From NCBI GenBank assembly GCA_963581225.1, contig CAUZMW010000020.1, positions 1-31,015 on the forward strand: a stretch of 31,015 nucleotides of DNA, read 5' to 3'. Below, in pieces: positions 14,945 through 24,045 of the stretch (positions within the stretch are counted from its first letter, which is position 1; each line of letters starts with the position of its first letter). The DNA comes from SMWC01 sp963581225. Its GTDB lineage: Bacteria > Pseudomonadota > Gammaproteobacteria > Steroidobacterales > Rariloculaceae. The position numbers and the translations under genes were made by a program. Under the pieces are notes generated by a model that worked only from the letters and a program-made list of their open reading frames with translations, was not told where the DNA came from and did no database searches.

Positions 14945-15059
14945 TCATATCCCATGGCGATCGGGAGACTCGTGCGCGGCGAGCGCCGATCGTTCGCGTA
15001 TTGTAGGCAGAGTTGCATATTGTACTGTTCGGAAGAGGCTCAAGCCTAGACCTGAGATT

Positions 15060-15983
15060 CTAAAACATCGATAACTCGGCGTGGTCACTCACATAGGCCT
15101 GCAGATGCTCCTTGTAATACGCGATTACCCTGCGGGTCTGGGGTCCGCCCCCCGCAGGAAACTCAAGCTGCCTCCCGTCCAATAACCGCAAGCTAATCAC
15201 CGGCATCACTTCACGCGTCGCGCTCGTGATGAAACACTCGGTGGCCGCGCCGATCTCGCCGACCGCGATATCTCTTTCCTCGGTTACGACATCTCGTTTC
15301 CGGCAAGCGTCATGCACAGCGGCTTTCGTCAAGCCCTGTAGATTACCCACCGATTTAGCCGGCGTGACGATCTTGTCGTCGATGACGAAAAAGACGTTGC
15401 TGTTCGACGACTCCGTAACCAAACCGGCATCGTTCAACATGATGCAGTCGTCCGCGCCAACCGCGCGAGCCTGGATGACTCCCAAAATGTTGTTCAGATA
15501 ATTTCCACCTTTGATATTCGGATTCAGGGCATCGATCGAGTTTCGCAATACCTCTGGTATCGCCAACCGCACTCCCTGGCTGTAGCTAGCCGCAGGCCAA
15601 TCATGAAGCTCCTTGACGATAATCACGTAGCGCGTTCTGAGCGCCGGGCTCGGGAACAAGTCCGCCGGCCCCTCGCCACGGGTCATGATGTAGCGCACGT
15701 AGACATCTCGACCGAGCGTGGCCGCATTCGTTAAGGCCACAGTCTGACGAATCTCCTGCGTCATCTGTTCTTTCGTTGACTCCAGCGGCATATGAATCAA
15801 TCTGGCGGAGTTTTCGAAACGAGTCCAGTGCTCATCGTAGAAAAGCGGCACGCCGTCATAGGTTCGAAAGACTTCGTAGATGGAATCGCCATATAGAAAA
15901 CCGCGGTCCATAACTGGGACGTGCGCGTCGGCGGTGCGAGAGATCACGCCGTCGACATTCGCCATGCTTTTAAATCCGTTCAC
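15060..15983 (-). CDS. Class IV PLP-dependent aminotransferase (branched-chain or D-amino acid type)
   Basis: This is a fold-type IV aminotransferase of 307 residues. The PLP lysine is K158 in NPNIKGGNYLNN, and the second family motif is TESSNSNVFFV with E191. VPVMDRGFLYGDSIYEVFRTYDG is the typical N-terminal strand and helix. Branched-chain (IlvE), D-amino acid (Dat) and aminodeoxychorismate lyase (PabC) families share this fold. The R-rich TRGEGP segment and lack of diagnostic differences leave the substrate open. Two starts are possible: GTG at 15983, with GGAAGA upstream at good spacing, or ATG at 15965 (MANVDG), which lacks a clear site. It follows the ManA-like gene by 53 nt on the same strand. 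Confidence 0.88.
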   Translation of the reverse strand: MNGFKSMANVDGVISRTADAHVPVMDRGFLYGDSIYEVFRTYDGVPLFYDEHWTRFENSARLIHMPLESTKEQMTQEIRQTVALTNAATLGRDVYVRYIMTRGEGPADLFPSPALRTRYVIIVKELHDWPAASYSQGVRLAIPEVLRNSIDALNPNIKGGNYLNNILGVIQARAVGADDCIMLNDAGLVTESSNSNVFFVIDDKIVTPAKSVGNLQGLTKAAVHDACRKRDVVTEERDIAVGEIGAATECFITSATREVMPVISLRLLDGRQLEFPAGGGPQTRRVIAYYKEHLQAYVSDHAELSMF

Positions 15984-16036
15984 GACATTCTTCCGATTCC
16001 TGGCACCGAGAGGTTACGCGAACGACAGAGGAGAGG

Positions 16037-17338
16037 CTAGGCGCCGATTGGAAGGCTCACTTTAATGATTTCGGCGACGTCGGCAACGCTCTCGACCCGG
16101 TAGGCACCGACGCCTATCGGCACAATCGCCGACTCGCCCTGATCGAGTTCACCGATCGGCTGACTCTCCGCATTTAGAAATCGCGCGCTGCCCCGTATCG
16201 CGTGTAGACAATGAGGTTGCTCGGCCGGTATCTCCACGCCCACCGTCCGCTCGGGGCGTAAATGCTCGACTCGAAACGACGCCGAGTCGACCGAGCAAAA
16301 AACGCCGGTACGCCCTGCAACGGGCATCGGGTCGACGAGATACTCGTCGGCTCGCGTTCCTTTGAGATTCAGCGCGTCGATCGCCGCATCGACATCGATT
16401 TCACGAATCGGGAAGCGCACATTGTCCCAAGCTCGAAAAGTCGGGCCGGGTCGTCGTATCTCCAGGACCAGAATTTCCTTACCCTCCGGATTTCCGAGCG
16501 CGTGCACCTCGGCTGAGGGACTGCGACCCGTCGCCGCCACGATTCGAGCCGGGTTCGCATTGAAGATCACCTGCCCGGCGCTCACCGGTATCGCGTTCAT
16601 CGAATCCAGAACCTGCCAATAGAGGTCCTTGAGATTCTGCAGGATCCTCAAGATCTCATCCTGGTTCGGTACCGTCTTCGGCAGCGACGATGCAAGCTCG
16701 TCGGCCCCAGCATCTCGTCGAGCCAACCACGGCGCAACAAGTAGCTGAAGCTCTGCCGGTTCCTGTGTACCTTCTAGCAGAGAGAGGACGGCTTCTTGCT
16801 GTCGACGCCCTTCGATCAGGTCTCTCTTGAACGGACCGGCATCCAGATCCTCCCTGAAACCCAACCGGATCGTAGCACCCGGTTCAGCCTCGATAATCAC
16901 GTAAACCTCTGTATTCCCCTCCGGGTGTCCCTGCACAGAGAGCAGTTCTCTAACGTCGAGCGTCTTGGGCAGCAGCGGCAGACATGCACCGAAGCGCCCG
17001 GCGAATTCGCTGCCTAACAGTCCCTCGACCTGACGATCGAGCAAGCTGGCGAGACTGACTTCCGAACCATCGTCGAAACGCAGGCGGCTGGGATACTGAC
17101 GGGCCTCCGGGTCCCCATCGAAGGCGGCTATCTCGAATGCCTCCCCCAAACCCATGCCGCTTAACTCTCGCTGATCCGGCAGCGGCACAAGCCCCTTGAA
17201 CGGGCGAATGCAGATTCCGCCCCATGGCCGCTCGACGAAATTGTTCTTAAGGGGTTTCAGCAGCCTTGACGCCGCCCGACGTAGCGCCTCACGATCGCCG
17301 TCGAGCAGGGCCTGGGCCTCAGTGAATGTTGACCGCAA
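16037..17338 (-). CDS. Class I mannose-6-phosphate isomerase-like cupin protein
   Basis: This 433-residue protein resembles type I phosphomannose isomerases. The N-terminal part has RPWGGICIRPFKGL. The zinc-site region is LLSVQGHPEGNTEVYVIIEAEPGA, with Q136, H138 and E144 at the positions of the usual ligands. The RRPGPTFRAWDNVRFP segment lies in the second half, before a C-terminal cupin domain that ends in SAIVPIGVGAYRVESV. ManA interconverts mannose-6-phosphate and fructose-6-phosphate; other sugar-phosphate isomerases of this fold cannot be excluded. The start is a TTG codon at 17338, supported by a strong GGAGG 8 nt upstream; the first in-frame ATG lies some 60 codons further in. An extended N-terminus of about 30 residues precedes the family's usual start. 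Confidence 0.75.
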   Translation of the reverse strand: MRSTFTEAQALLDGDREALRRAASRLLKPLKNNFVERPWGGICIRPFKGLVPLPDQRELSGMGLGEAFEIAAFDGDPEARQYPSRLRFDDGSEVSLASLLDRQVEGLLGSEFAGRFGACLPLLPKTLDVRELLSVQGHPEGNTEVYVIIEAEPGATIRLGFREDLDAGPFKRDLIEGRRQQEAVLSLLEGTQEPAELQLLVAPWLARRDAGADELASSLPKTVPNQDEILRILQNLKDLYWQVLDSMNAIPVSAGQVIFNANPARIVAATGRSPSAEVHALGNPEGKEILVLEIRRPGPTFRAWDNVRFPIREIDVDAAIDALNLKGTRADEYLVDPMPVAGRTGVFCSVDSASFRVEHLRPERTVGVEIPAEQPHCLHAIRGSARFLNAESQPIGELDQGESAIVPIGVGAYRVESVADVAEIIKVSLPIGA

Positions 17339-17475
17339 CCCCCTGTCCTCCTCAGAGAAACTACATAATTATGCCACGAACGATTTCTCAAAACGTGACT
17401 CCGTACCCGTTCCGCCCAGGGCAATGCGGGTAGCATCATGTGGACTACAATGGACGAACGTCAATATCGAATTTC

Positions 17476-18978
17476 ATGTCAAGCCCCAAAGAAGTAGCCG
17501 CAGAGGCTTTCAGCCTGCTCAATAGCGCTCTGGAGGAGTCCGAAGCCCGTGTCGAGGAACTGACAAAGGAACTCTGGCGTAAGCGCCCCACAAAAAACAA
17601 CTTGGAAAAACAGCTCGATGTCATCAAACATCGGCTGGAGAAATCGGAACAGGATCGTGATCGCTGGAAAACCGAAGCAGGCCAGCTTGAAGAATCAATC
17701 GACAACGCCAACGCCAAACTCGAACAGCTAAAAGCGAAGTTGGAGATCGCGGAATCCGGCCCCGAGAAACTAACGAAGCAGGAGATTAACTACTGGCGAG
17801 CCCAGTCCGGTTCGCTCGATAAGACGACCACCGAGTACACGGCGCGCATTCGGTCATTGCGACAGGATGTAAAGGCTCGAGACGAAGAACTTAGTGAACT
17901 TCGATCCACCGCTTTGGCCGATGAAGCAACCACACCGGCCGCGGACAGTCAGGCCGACGCGCTCGGCGCCGCCCTCAGTCAACGCGACCAGGCACAGGAA
18001 CGTCTTGCTCAGATCAGCACCACAGTAGCGACTGTGAACAAACGCCTGGCCGCTCGAGATACGGAGCTGCAAGAACTGAATGCTCAGCGCACTCTACTGG
18101 GGTCCGAGATTGGTCGCCTGAAAGAGGCGCTACGGGAAGAACGAGAATGCGCAGAAAACTTCGGCGAGATAACGAACGAGCGGCTGGACTAACTGAATAA
18201 ATCTCGCGAGCTTCATGAAGAAATGGGGGAACGCTACGAGGAAGCGAAGTGGCATCTCGGTAAGGCCGGATATTTCGAGCGCCTCGCCAAATGACGCAAA
18301 AGCCTGATATCGTCGCTGCTTGCGGCGATTCGCGCAAAATAGAAGGCCAACGTTGCGCTCAAAGCGGGCCTGGATAGCCTTAGAAGGCACAAGACCAGAG
18401 CACAGGCGAGCGAACAGGAACTTCTTAAACAAATCGATCAACTGAAAGCGGCGGCCGGCGAAGCGCGAGAGACTATTCAGCGTTATCAGGACGCAACGCT
18501 GACTCAGAAAAGAATCTCGGATAGCCAACTGCGAATAGGCGAACTCGAGAGTTGCGTAAACAGCCAGGCCGAAGTCATCAATTCCCTGGAAGAGGAGCTG
18601 AAACTCTCCAAGGTCGTTCAGAATGATCTCAGCATCAAGACGGCGGAGGCCCAGAGCGAGTTGGCCCAGCGGCAGCAAGCTCTCGGCACGCCGGTATCGA
18701 GTTCTCAATCCGACCGGGAGAACGATCAGCTGATGACCGATGCCTTGCAAAGGGAAGTCGCCGAATTGCGTGCCCAGCTTGCAGCTCGTACCGATACGAC
18801 TGAAGAGTCAGCTGGCTCGGATGAGGACCGTGACAACGAACTGAACGCCAGACTCCAACAGAGCGAAGCGAGAATTCAGGAGCTGACCGAAGCGGCTGAC
18901 TCCTGGAAGCGCAAACACGAATTCTTGAGCACCGGCGCCCCGGCCGCCTATCAGACTCAGGAAGCGGCAGAGAAGTGA
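17476..18978 (+). pseudogene. Coiled-coil protein gene with three in-frame stop codons
   Basis: One reading frame of 501 codons is interrupted at 18190 (TAA), 18292 (TGA) and 18340 (TAG). All coding on both sides remains in the same frame, with no indel. The 5' part (238 codons) is a long heptad-rich coiled coil, ARVEELTKELWRKR... to ...CAENFGEITNERLD. The middle, between stops, reads LNKSRELHEEMGERYEEAKWHLGK and GYFERLAK. The 3' part resumes with KANVALKAGLDSLRRHK and ends with SWKRKHEFLSTG. The TAA, TGA and TAG could each derive from CAA, CGA or CAG by a single C-to-T change. Related full-length proteins are hypothetical coiled-coil proteins of unknown function. The 3' end overlaps lipB by 22 nt. 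An alternative start is GTG at 17440. Confidence 0.8.
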
Positions 18979-19583
18979 TCCAGCCCTAGCTTCAACTGAG
19001 GCTCTATATCTCGACGCACACGCGCTAGCTCGGAGATCGCGCTGAGCTGACGAAGCTGCGTTACTTCCAGATCTTCAAAGCCGCACGGATTGATACGTCC
19101 GAACGGCTCGAGGTCCATATCGACATTGATCGCAAGCCCATGATAGGAGCAATTCCGCCGAATCCTCAGGCCCACGGCTGCGAGTTTCCTGCCTTCAACA
19201 TAGACGCCCGGTGCGTCTCGTCGCCCATAGGCCTCGATACCATAAGCGGCGACCGTCTCGATTACCGCAGCTTCCAGCGCCTGCACCAAGCCGCGAACGC
19301 TGATTCTTAGTCTTCTCAGGTCCAGTAGCGGATACACGACGAGTTGTCCCGGGCCATGGTAGGTGACCTGGCCGCCACGATCGATCTGCAATAACGGGAT
19401 TTCTCCGGGCGCCGGTACATGTGACCGATCGGCATTAAGGCCGAGTGTATAGATGGGCGGATGCTCGACGAACCAAACCTCATCGCGCGTGCCAGCATCA
19501 CGCTCATCGGTGAAGCGCTTCATATCTGCCCAGACTGCAGGAAGAGGCTGTAATCCTAAGTCTCGGCACAGAAACGAGCTCAC
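18957..19583 (-). CDS. lipB: Octanoyl-[acyl-carrier-protein]:protein N-octanoyltransferase LipB
   Basis: LipB transfers octanoate from octanoyl-ACP to lipoyl domains, the first step of endogenous lipoate synthesis, in the cytoplasm. The 208-residue protein has RGGQVTYHGPGQ (69-80), K133 in GRKLAAVGLRI, and the catalytic C167 in INPCGFEDLEVTQL. The length is typical of the family. It overlaps the stop of ybeD by 4 nt (ATGA) and is the last gene of the minus-strand cell-envelope operon. lipA, which normally follows lipB in gammaproteobacteria, is not here; instead the convergent coiled-coil pseudogene runs 22 nt into its end. Confidence 0.95.
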   Translation of the reverse strand: MSSFLCRDLGLQPLPAVWADMKRFTDERDAGTRDEVWFVEHPPIYTLGLNADRSHVPAPGEIPLLQIDRGGQVTYHGPGQLVVYPLLDLRRLRISVRGLVQALEAAVIETVAAYGIEAYGRRDAPGVYVEGRKLAAVGLRIRRNCSYHGLAINVDMDLEPFGRINPCGFEDLEVTQLRQLSAISELARVRRDIEPQLKLGLDHFSAAS

Positions 19584-19843
19584 AACACCATCATAATGTC
19601 ATCGCTGTCGCTGAGTTCTCGATATAGGGCGTCGACTTGTTCGCGAGTCTGCGCCCGTATCGTTATCGTAAGACTCGTATAGCCGTTGTCGCGACTTAGT
19701 CGTTCCCTGATGTCATCATCCGCCGGCTCCTCGAAATGCGAGCTGACGATGTCTACTACCGTGGCCCGAAAACCGTCTACGTTTCGGCCGAAAACCTTGA
19801 TCGGAATATCACAGGGAAACTCCAGTAGAGACTCTTCGCTCAT
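19580..19843 (-). CDS. ybeD: YbeD/DUF493-family protein
   Basis: This 87-residue cytoplasmic protein contains the family core LLEFPCDIPIKVFGRN, the central SLTITIRAQTREQVDALYRELS segment and the C-terminal MMVL end. DUF493 proteins have an ACT-like fold and are a regular companion of lipB; the biochemical role is not settled. It is coupled to lipB by a 4-nt overlap and follows dacA by 12 nt, so it is surely part of the same transcript. Confidence 0.93.
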   Translation of the reverse strand: MSEESLLEFPCDIPIKVFGRNVDGFRATVVDIVSSHFEEPADDDIRERLSRDNGYTSLTITIRAQTREQVDALYRELSDSDDIMMVL

Positions 19844-19855
19844 AAGGGCGGGGCG

Positions 19856-20992
19856 TTATTGGAGCCACAACGTGAATTCGTCCGTGATGCGCGTCCAGAG
19901 ACCGGCCGGCATCACTTCATGTAACGCTATCAGCGGGACCGTCGCGATCTCCTCATCGTCCAGGGAAACTCGAACTTCGCCGACATGCGCAGCATCAGCC
20001 AACGGTGCCAACAATTCTGTCTGCAGATCCATCAGCGCCTCGAGCGCCTCATAGCGACCGCGGGGAACGGTAACGTACAGATCATCAGCCAGGCCCAATG
20101 AAATCTCCGGCGGCTCCCCCTTCCAGACACGCGCCGTCGTGACCTCTTCTCCACCGCTGTAAAGCTTGTGAGTCTCGTAGAACCGAAACCCGTAGTTGAG
20201 AAGAGCCTGGCTGCCGTCTTCCCGTGCCTGCGTACTGGCCGTACCGGTAACGACTGAAATCAGCCGCATGCCGGAACGCTCGGCAGAGGTAACCAGGCAA
20301 TAACCTGCTGAATCCGTGTAACCGGTCTTCAGGCCGTCGACGGACTCATCTCGCCAGAGTAAGGAATTACGATTATGTTGCCTGATCCCGTTATAAGTGA
20401 ATTCTCGCTCTGAATACCAACCGTAGTATTCAGGAAATTCATAGACGATCGCGTGTGAGAGCATCGCGATATTGCGAGCGGTAACGTAGTGGCCTTCTGC
20501 GGGAAGTCCGGTGGTGTTCATGAATGATGTACCAGTCATTCCGAGCGATCCCGCATGCTGGTTCATCAGCCCAACGAAAGCCTCCTCGGTGCCTGCAACG
20601 TGTTCTGCGAGCGCCACGCTAGCGTCGTTACCGGACTGGATTATCATGCCACGGAGCAGATCTTCGACCGAAACCGTTGTATCCACTTCGATAAACATGC
20701 GGGAGCCCTCGGTTCGCCACGCTTTCTCGCTAACGTGGACCTCGTCCTCAAGCGAAATCTGATTCTGCCGCAGGGCGTGAAAGACCGCGTATGCCGTCAT
20801 GAGCTTGGTAAGGCTGGCCGGCTCGACGCGCTCGTCGGCGCGCGACTCCGCGATGATCCGTCCGCTGGAAAAATCCATAAGCAAATAGCTACTCGCCCCA
20901 ATCTGAGGCGGAGCCGGGATGGGAACGTCAGCGGCGAAGCTGGGAGCCGCGAGCAACAAAGTCGGTAGTAACCAGGCTCGTATCATCAGCAA
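19856..20992 (-). CDS. dacA: D-alanyl-D-alanine carboxypeptidase (PBP5/6 family, DacA)
   Basis: This 378-residue protein has a signal peptide (MLMIRAWLLPTLLLAAPSFAAD). The three active-site motifs of penicillin-binding proteins are present: S60-LTK with K63, S120-GN, and KTG at 222-224. The C-terminal beta domain and the final amphipathic segment (LWTRITDEFTLWLQ) match the membrane anchor of PBP5. It removes the terminal D-Ala from peptidoglycan pentapeptides on the outer face of the inner membrane and controls cross-linking and shape. The order rlpA-dacA-ybeD-lipB matches E. coli and relatives. Confidence 0.95.
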   Translation of the reverse strand: MLMIRAWLLPTLLLAAPSFAADVPIPAPPQIGASSYLLMDFSSGRIIAESRADERVEPASLTKLMTAYAVFHALRQNQISLEDEVHVSEKAWRTEGSRMFIEVDTTVSVEDLLRGMIIQSGNDASVALAEHVAGTEEAFVGLMNQHAGSLGMTGTSFMNTTGLPAEGHYVTARNIAMLSHAIVYEFPEYYGWYSEREFTYNGIRQHNRNSLLWRDESVDGLKTGYTDSAGYCLVTSAERSGMRLISVVTGTASTQAREDGSQALLNYGFRFYETHKLYSGGEEVTTARVWKGEPPEISLGLADDLYVTVPRGRYEALEALMDLQTELLAPLADAAHVGEVRVSLDDEEIATVPLIALHEVMPAGLWTRITDEFTLWLQ

Positions 20993-21032
20993 TCTCCTAA
21001 TCGGTCATCCAGTGTTTAAGGTGTATCTCAAC

Positions 21033-21905
21033 TCACCGCTCCACAATCAAACGGCTCTCGTTCACGCCGAGCGAAGCGAGGCTCTCAGTTAAATCATCAT
21101 ACTCGTCGAGATCTGCCAACGGTCCGATTCTGACTCTGTGGAGCTCACCGGCACTACCGTTGTCGGACAAAACGAAGACGGCATCATAGCCGCCTGCCTT
21201 GAGCGTGCCCACCAGTCGGAGCGCATTGTCGCGATCTCTGAACGCCCCGACTTGGGCGTAGACTCGCTGCATCGGCCGATCGTCTATTCCCGGCGTCGCA
21301 GCGGCCGCGGCCGCGATGATAGAGAAGCCTGGCGATACGACTTCCGTCAGTTCGGCTGTCACCGAACCAACCGCCGCAGGTCCGACCGGCTCTCCCAGAG
21401 CTCGCACCTCGACCATTGCCGTGCCAGCACGCACCATTCCGAGTTCCTCGGCCGCCGCGTACGACAGATCGATTATCCGGTCATCTACAAACGGGCCACG
21501 ATCGTTAACCTTGACAATGACGCGGCTGCCGTTGCCGAGATGGGTCACCTCAACCCAGGTCGGAATCGGCAACGACTTGTGCGCTGCGGTGAGCGCGTAC
21601 ATATTGTAAGGTTCGCCGCCCGATGTAGAACGCCCGTGGAAATCCTTGCCATACCACGACGCCATGCCTTGCTCTCGATAACCGACGCTGGTCTCGAGCA
21701 CGAAGTAACGTTGACCGAATACTTCATAGACCGCCGGGTTTCCGCGATTCCCTCGTGGCAGATTGATTATCGTCTCGCTCGCTGCGACCTCATCCGCCCT
21801 CTGCACAGGCTGAGATGAACAGCCGCCCAGCGTCACCAGCGTAAGGGCCACCAGCGCGAGCAGCGCGCGTAGTGATGAGTCATGATTCGCAAAGCTGCGC
21901 ATCAT
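21033..21905 (-). CDS. rlpA: Septal ring lytic transglycosylase / rare lipoprotein A RlpA
   Basis: This 290-residue lipoprotein has the lipobox LGGC with C29. The double-psi beta-barrel domain contains GMASWYGKDFHGRSTSGG and the NDRGPF segment with catalytic Asp, and a C-terminal SPOR domain (about 211-290) binds denuded glycan at the division site. RlpA cleaves denuded glycan strands during daughter-cell separation. The start ATG at 21905 overlaps the mltB stop by 4 nt (ATGA), which indicates translational coupling. The gap to dacA is 40 nt and contains no terminator I can see. Confidence 0.93.
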   Translation of the reverse strand: MMRSFANHDSSLRALLALVALTLVTLGGCSSQPVQRADEVAASETIINLPRGNRGNPAVYEVFGQRYFVLETSVGYREQGMASWYGKDFHGRSTSGGEPYNMYALTAAHKSLPIPTWVEVTHLGNGSRVIVKVNDRGPFVDDRIIDLSYAAAEELGMVRAGTAMVEVRALGEPVGPAAVGSVTAELTEVVSPGFSIIAAAAAATPGIDDRPMQRVYAQVGAFRDRDNALRLVGTLKAGGYDAVFVLSDNGSAGELHRVRIGPLADLDEYDDLTESLASLGVNESRLIVER

Positions 21906-22915
21906 GCTCCGTCGCGTAACCGCTCGTAGGCGACGCGAACCGCCAGGCCGAGCTCGTGGGCCGCCAGCGCATATTTCACACTATGGTTGTAACGCGTAAT
22001 CACGCGGAAGTTGTGGTATCCGATCCAATATTCCTGTTCAGCTTCACCTTGCAATGACAGGATGGTCGTGGCTGCCGTCCCCGGAAGATCCGTAGAAAAT
22101 ATATATCCGAGCTGACTGGCCGAAGCGACAGTCTCGGTCAACTCCATACTGTTCTCAGGCTCGGGACCCGCCCACTCCGCACCTAAGGTGGCGCGAGCGA
22201 CGACGGGCTCTCCATGCTGCCAGCCGTGAACTTTGAAGTAATTCGCGACGCTCGCGAATACGTCCTGCCAGTCTCCCCACAAATCCCGGCGTCCGTCGCC
22301 ACTACCGTCTACGGCATAGGCACGAAAACTCGACGAGATGAATTGGCCGGCGCCCATCGCGCCCGCGTAAGAACCGAGCGTGTCGCGAGGATCGATACCC
22401 TCCTCCCGAGCCAGCAACAAATACTCCTCCAACTCGGACGTGAAGAATGGAGACCGGGGCGGATACGCGAACGCCAGAGTACTGAGCGAATCCACAACGC
22501 GATACGTGCCGGTCCGCTGACCATAGAGCGTTTCAATACCGAGGATGGCGACCAACATCTCCGGGGCGACGCCGTATCGGGCGCCTGCCTCACGAAGATT
22601 GTCCTCATGCGCTAGCCAGAACGCCGCGCCGGCTTCTATACGGGAAGCGGTAACGAATAACTCTCGATATTCATCCCAAGGCATCACCCGCTCGGCGGGA
22701 CGGGAGATCGCTTCCAGCACGCGATCGAGAATCTCGGCCTCGCCAAGCATCTCCGTGAGAGTCACACGATCGAAGGCGTGGGCCGCAACCATGTATTCGA
22801 TAAATTCTGATCGCGAAACGCCGACGGCGTCGTGATCGACGTCATACGCTCGGGCTGCACTACTGGCACACAGCAGCGCTATCGTCCAATACCACTGTCG
22901 CCCAATCCTTTTCAT
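21902..22915 (-). CDS. mltB: Membrane-bound lytic murein transglycosylase B
   Basis: This 337-residue protein has a signal peptide (MKRIGRQWYWTIALLCASSAARA). It is not an obvious lipoprotein: the Cys at 16 lacks a good lipobox. The catalytic glutamate is E128 in GIETLYGQ, and YAGAMGAGQFISSSFRAYAVDGSGDGRRDLW is the family's second motif. MltB cuts the glycan strand between MurNAc and GlcNAc with anhydromuropeptide formation. Four-nt overlaps on both sides (with rodA and rlpA) place it firmly within the operon. Confidence 0.92.
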   Translation of the reverse strand: MKRIGRQWYWTIALLCASSAARAYDVDHDAVGVSRSEFIEYMVAAHAFDRVTLTEMLGEAEILDRVLEAISRPAERVMPWDEYRELFVTASRIEAGAAFWLAHEDNLREAGARYGVAPEMLVAILGIETLYGQRTGTYRVVDSLSTLAFAYPPRSPFFTSELEEYLLLAREEGIDPRDTLGSYAGAMGAGQFISSSFRAYAVDGSGDGRRDLWGDWQDVFASVANYFKVHGWQHGEPVVARATLGAEWAGPEPENSMELTETVASASQLGYIFSTDLPGTAATTILSLQGEAEQEYWIGYHNFRVITRYNHSVKYALAAHELGLAVRVAYERLRDGA

Positions 22916-24045
22916 GGCGCTAACAACTTCCTGTTGCCCTGAATCGCCGCGAGCATACCGAAACCAGCCATTAGCGCCACCATCGAAGTACCCCCTGCAC
23001 TGACGAGCGGTAACGGCACACCGACGATCGGCAATAATCCACAGACCATACCAGCATTAACAAACACATAGAAAAAGAAAGTGAGACTCAACGCGCCCGC
23101 AAGCAATCTCGTGAAAGTGTCCTGAGCTTGCGCGGCAATCAGGAGACCCCGACCGACGAGAAGCAGATAGAGCGCCAGCAACAGCAGTAGCCCGAGTAAC
23201 CCGAACTCCTCTCCCATGACCGCAAATATGAAATCCGTGCTGCGCTCGGGTAGAAACTCCAGATGCGCTTGGGTTCCGTTTAACCAGCCCTTGCCGAATA
23301 ATCCTCCAGAGCCGAGGGCGATCTTCGATTGAATAATGTTGTAGCCGGCACCGAGTGGATCGGACTCCGGATTAAGAAAAGTCAGGATGCGCGCACGCTG
23401 ATAGTCACGCATGAAATGCCATAGCAGCGGCGCCGACACGACACCGATCAATCCCAGCGCCGAGATGACTCTAACGCTCACACCAGAGACCAGTACGGCG
23501 AAACCGCCCGCCGCGACAACCAGTATCGCAGTGCCTAGATCGGGCTGACGAGCGATCAAGAAAGCGGGAATGGATATGATGAGGATGACTACCAGTAACT
23601 GAGTGAATGTCGGGGGCAGCCGCCTTTCATGCATGAACCACGCGACCATCATCGGTACGGCGAGTTTCAGTAACTCGGACGGCTGAAAGCGAACGATCCC
23701 CAGATCCAGCCATCGCTGAGCGCCCTGCCCAACCACGCCGGTCACGAGGACCAGGACCAACAGCGTCACGCCGAACAGGAAAATCCACGGTGTCCACAGC
23801 TTCAGCGTGCGGGGCTGAATCTGCGCCACGACGACGAACACCATGAGAGCAACGAAGATACGAATCCCCTGGCGAACGAGCAGCTCCGTCTGACCCCCAA
23901 CCGCGCTGTACAGCACAACGAAACCGAGCCCGATGACGGCCAGTAGAGTAATCAGGAGAGGCACATCCATGACGAGGCTGCGTGAGCCAAAAGGCTTGAA
24001 AGTGAGCTCCGAGCCCGCGCCGATCTCAAGACTACCGATCGACAT
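22912..24045 (-). CDS. rodA: Rod shape-determining peptidoglycan glycosyltransferase RodA
   Basis: This SEDS-family integral membrane protein has about ten hydrophobic segments, and polymerises lipid II glycan in the elongasome with PBP2. Typical stretches are GVVGQGAQRWLDLGIVRFQPSELLKL, ARQPDLGTAILV, SKIALGSGGLFGKGWLNGTQAHLEFLPERSTDFIFAVMGEEFG and LPLVSAGGTS. I set the start at 24045 (MSIGSLEIGAG), giving 377 residues, the usual length. A frame open further upstream overlaps the end of mrdA heavily and lacks family similarity. The stop overlaps mltB by 4 nt and the start overlaps the end of mrdA by 14 nt. Confidence 0.93.
   Translation of the reverse strand: MSIGSLEIGAGSELTFKPFGSRSLVMDVPLLITLLAVIGLGFVVLYSAVGGQTELLVRQGIRIFVALMVFVVVAQIQPRTLKLWTPWIFLFGVTLLVLVLVTGVVGQGAQRWLDLGIVRFQPSELLKLAVPMMVAWFMHERRLPPTFTQLLVVILIISIPAFLIARQPDLGTAILVVAAGGFAVLVSGVSVRVISALGLIGVVSAPLLWHFMRDYQRARILTFLNPESDPLGAGYNIIQSKIALGSGGLFGKGWLNGTQAHLEFLPERSTDFIFAVMGEEFGLLGLLLLLALYLLLVGRGLLIAAQAQDTFTRLLAGALSLTFFFYVFVNAGMVCGLLPIVGVPLPLVSAGGTSMVALMAGFGMLAAIQGNRKLLAP

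Noticed and set aside
14864..15049. Open frame on the plus strand across the tRNA (MARLAGFEPATPGFVDQ...)
   Set aside because: It is the antisense translation of tRNA-Arg, a well-known spurious protein type.
17476..18978. Stop-codon reassignment or recoding in the coiled-coil gene
   Set aside because: All three stop types occur here while neighbouring genes end normally with them, and no recoding signal is visible.
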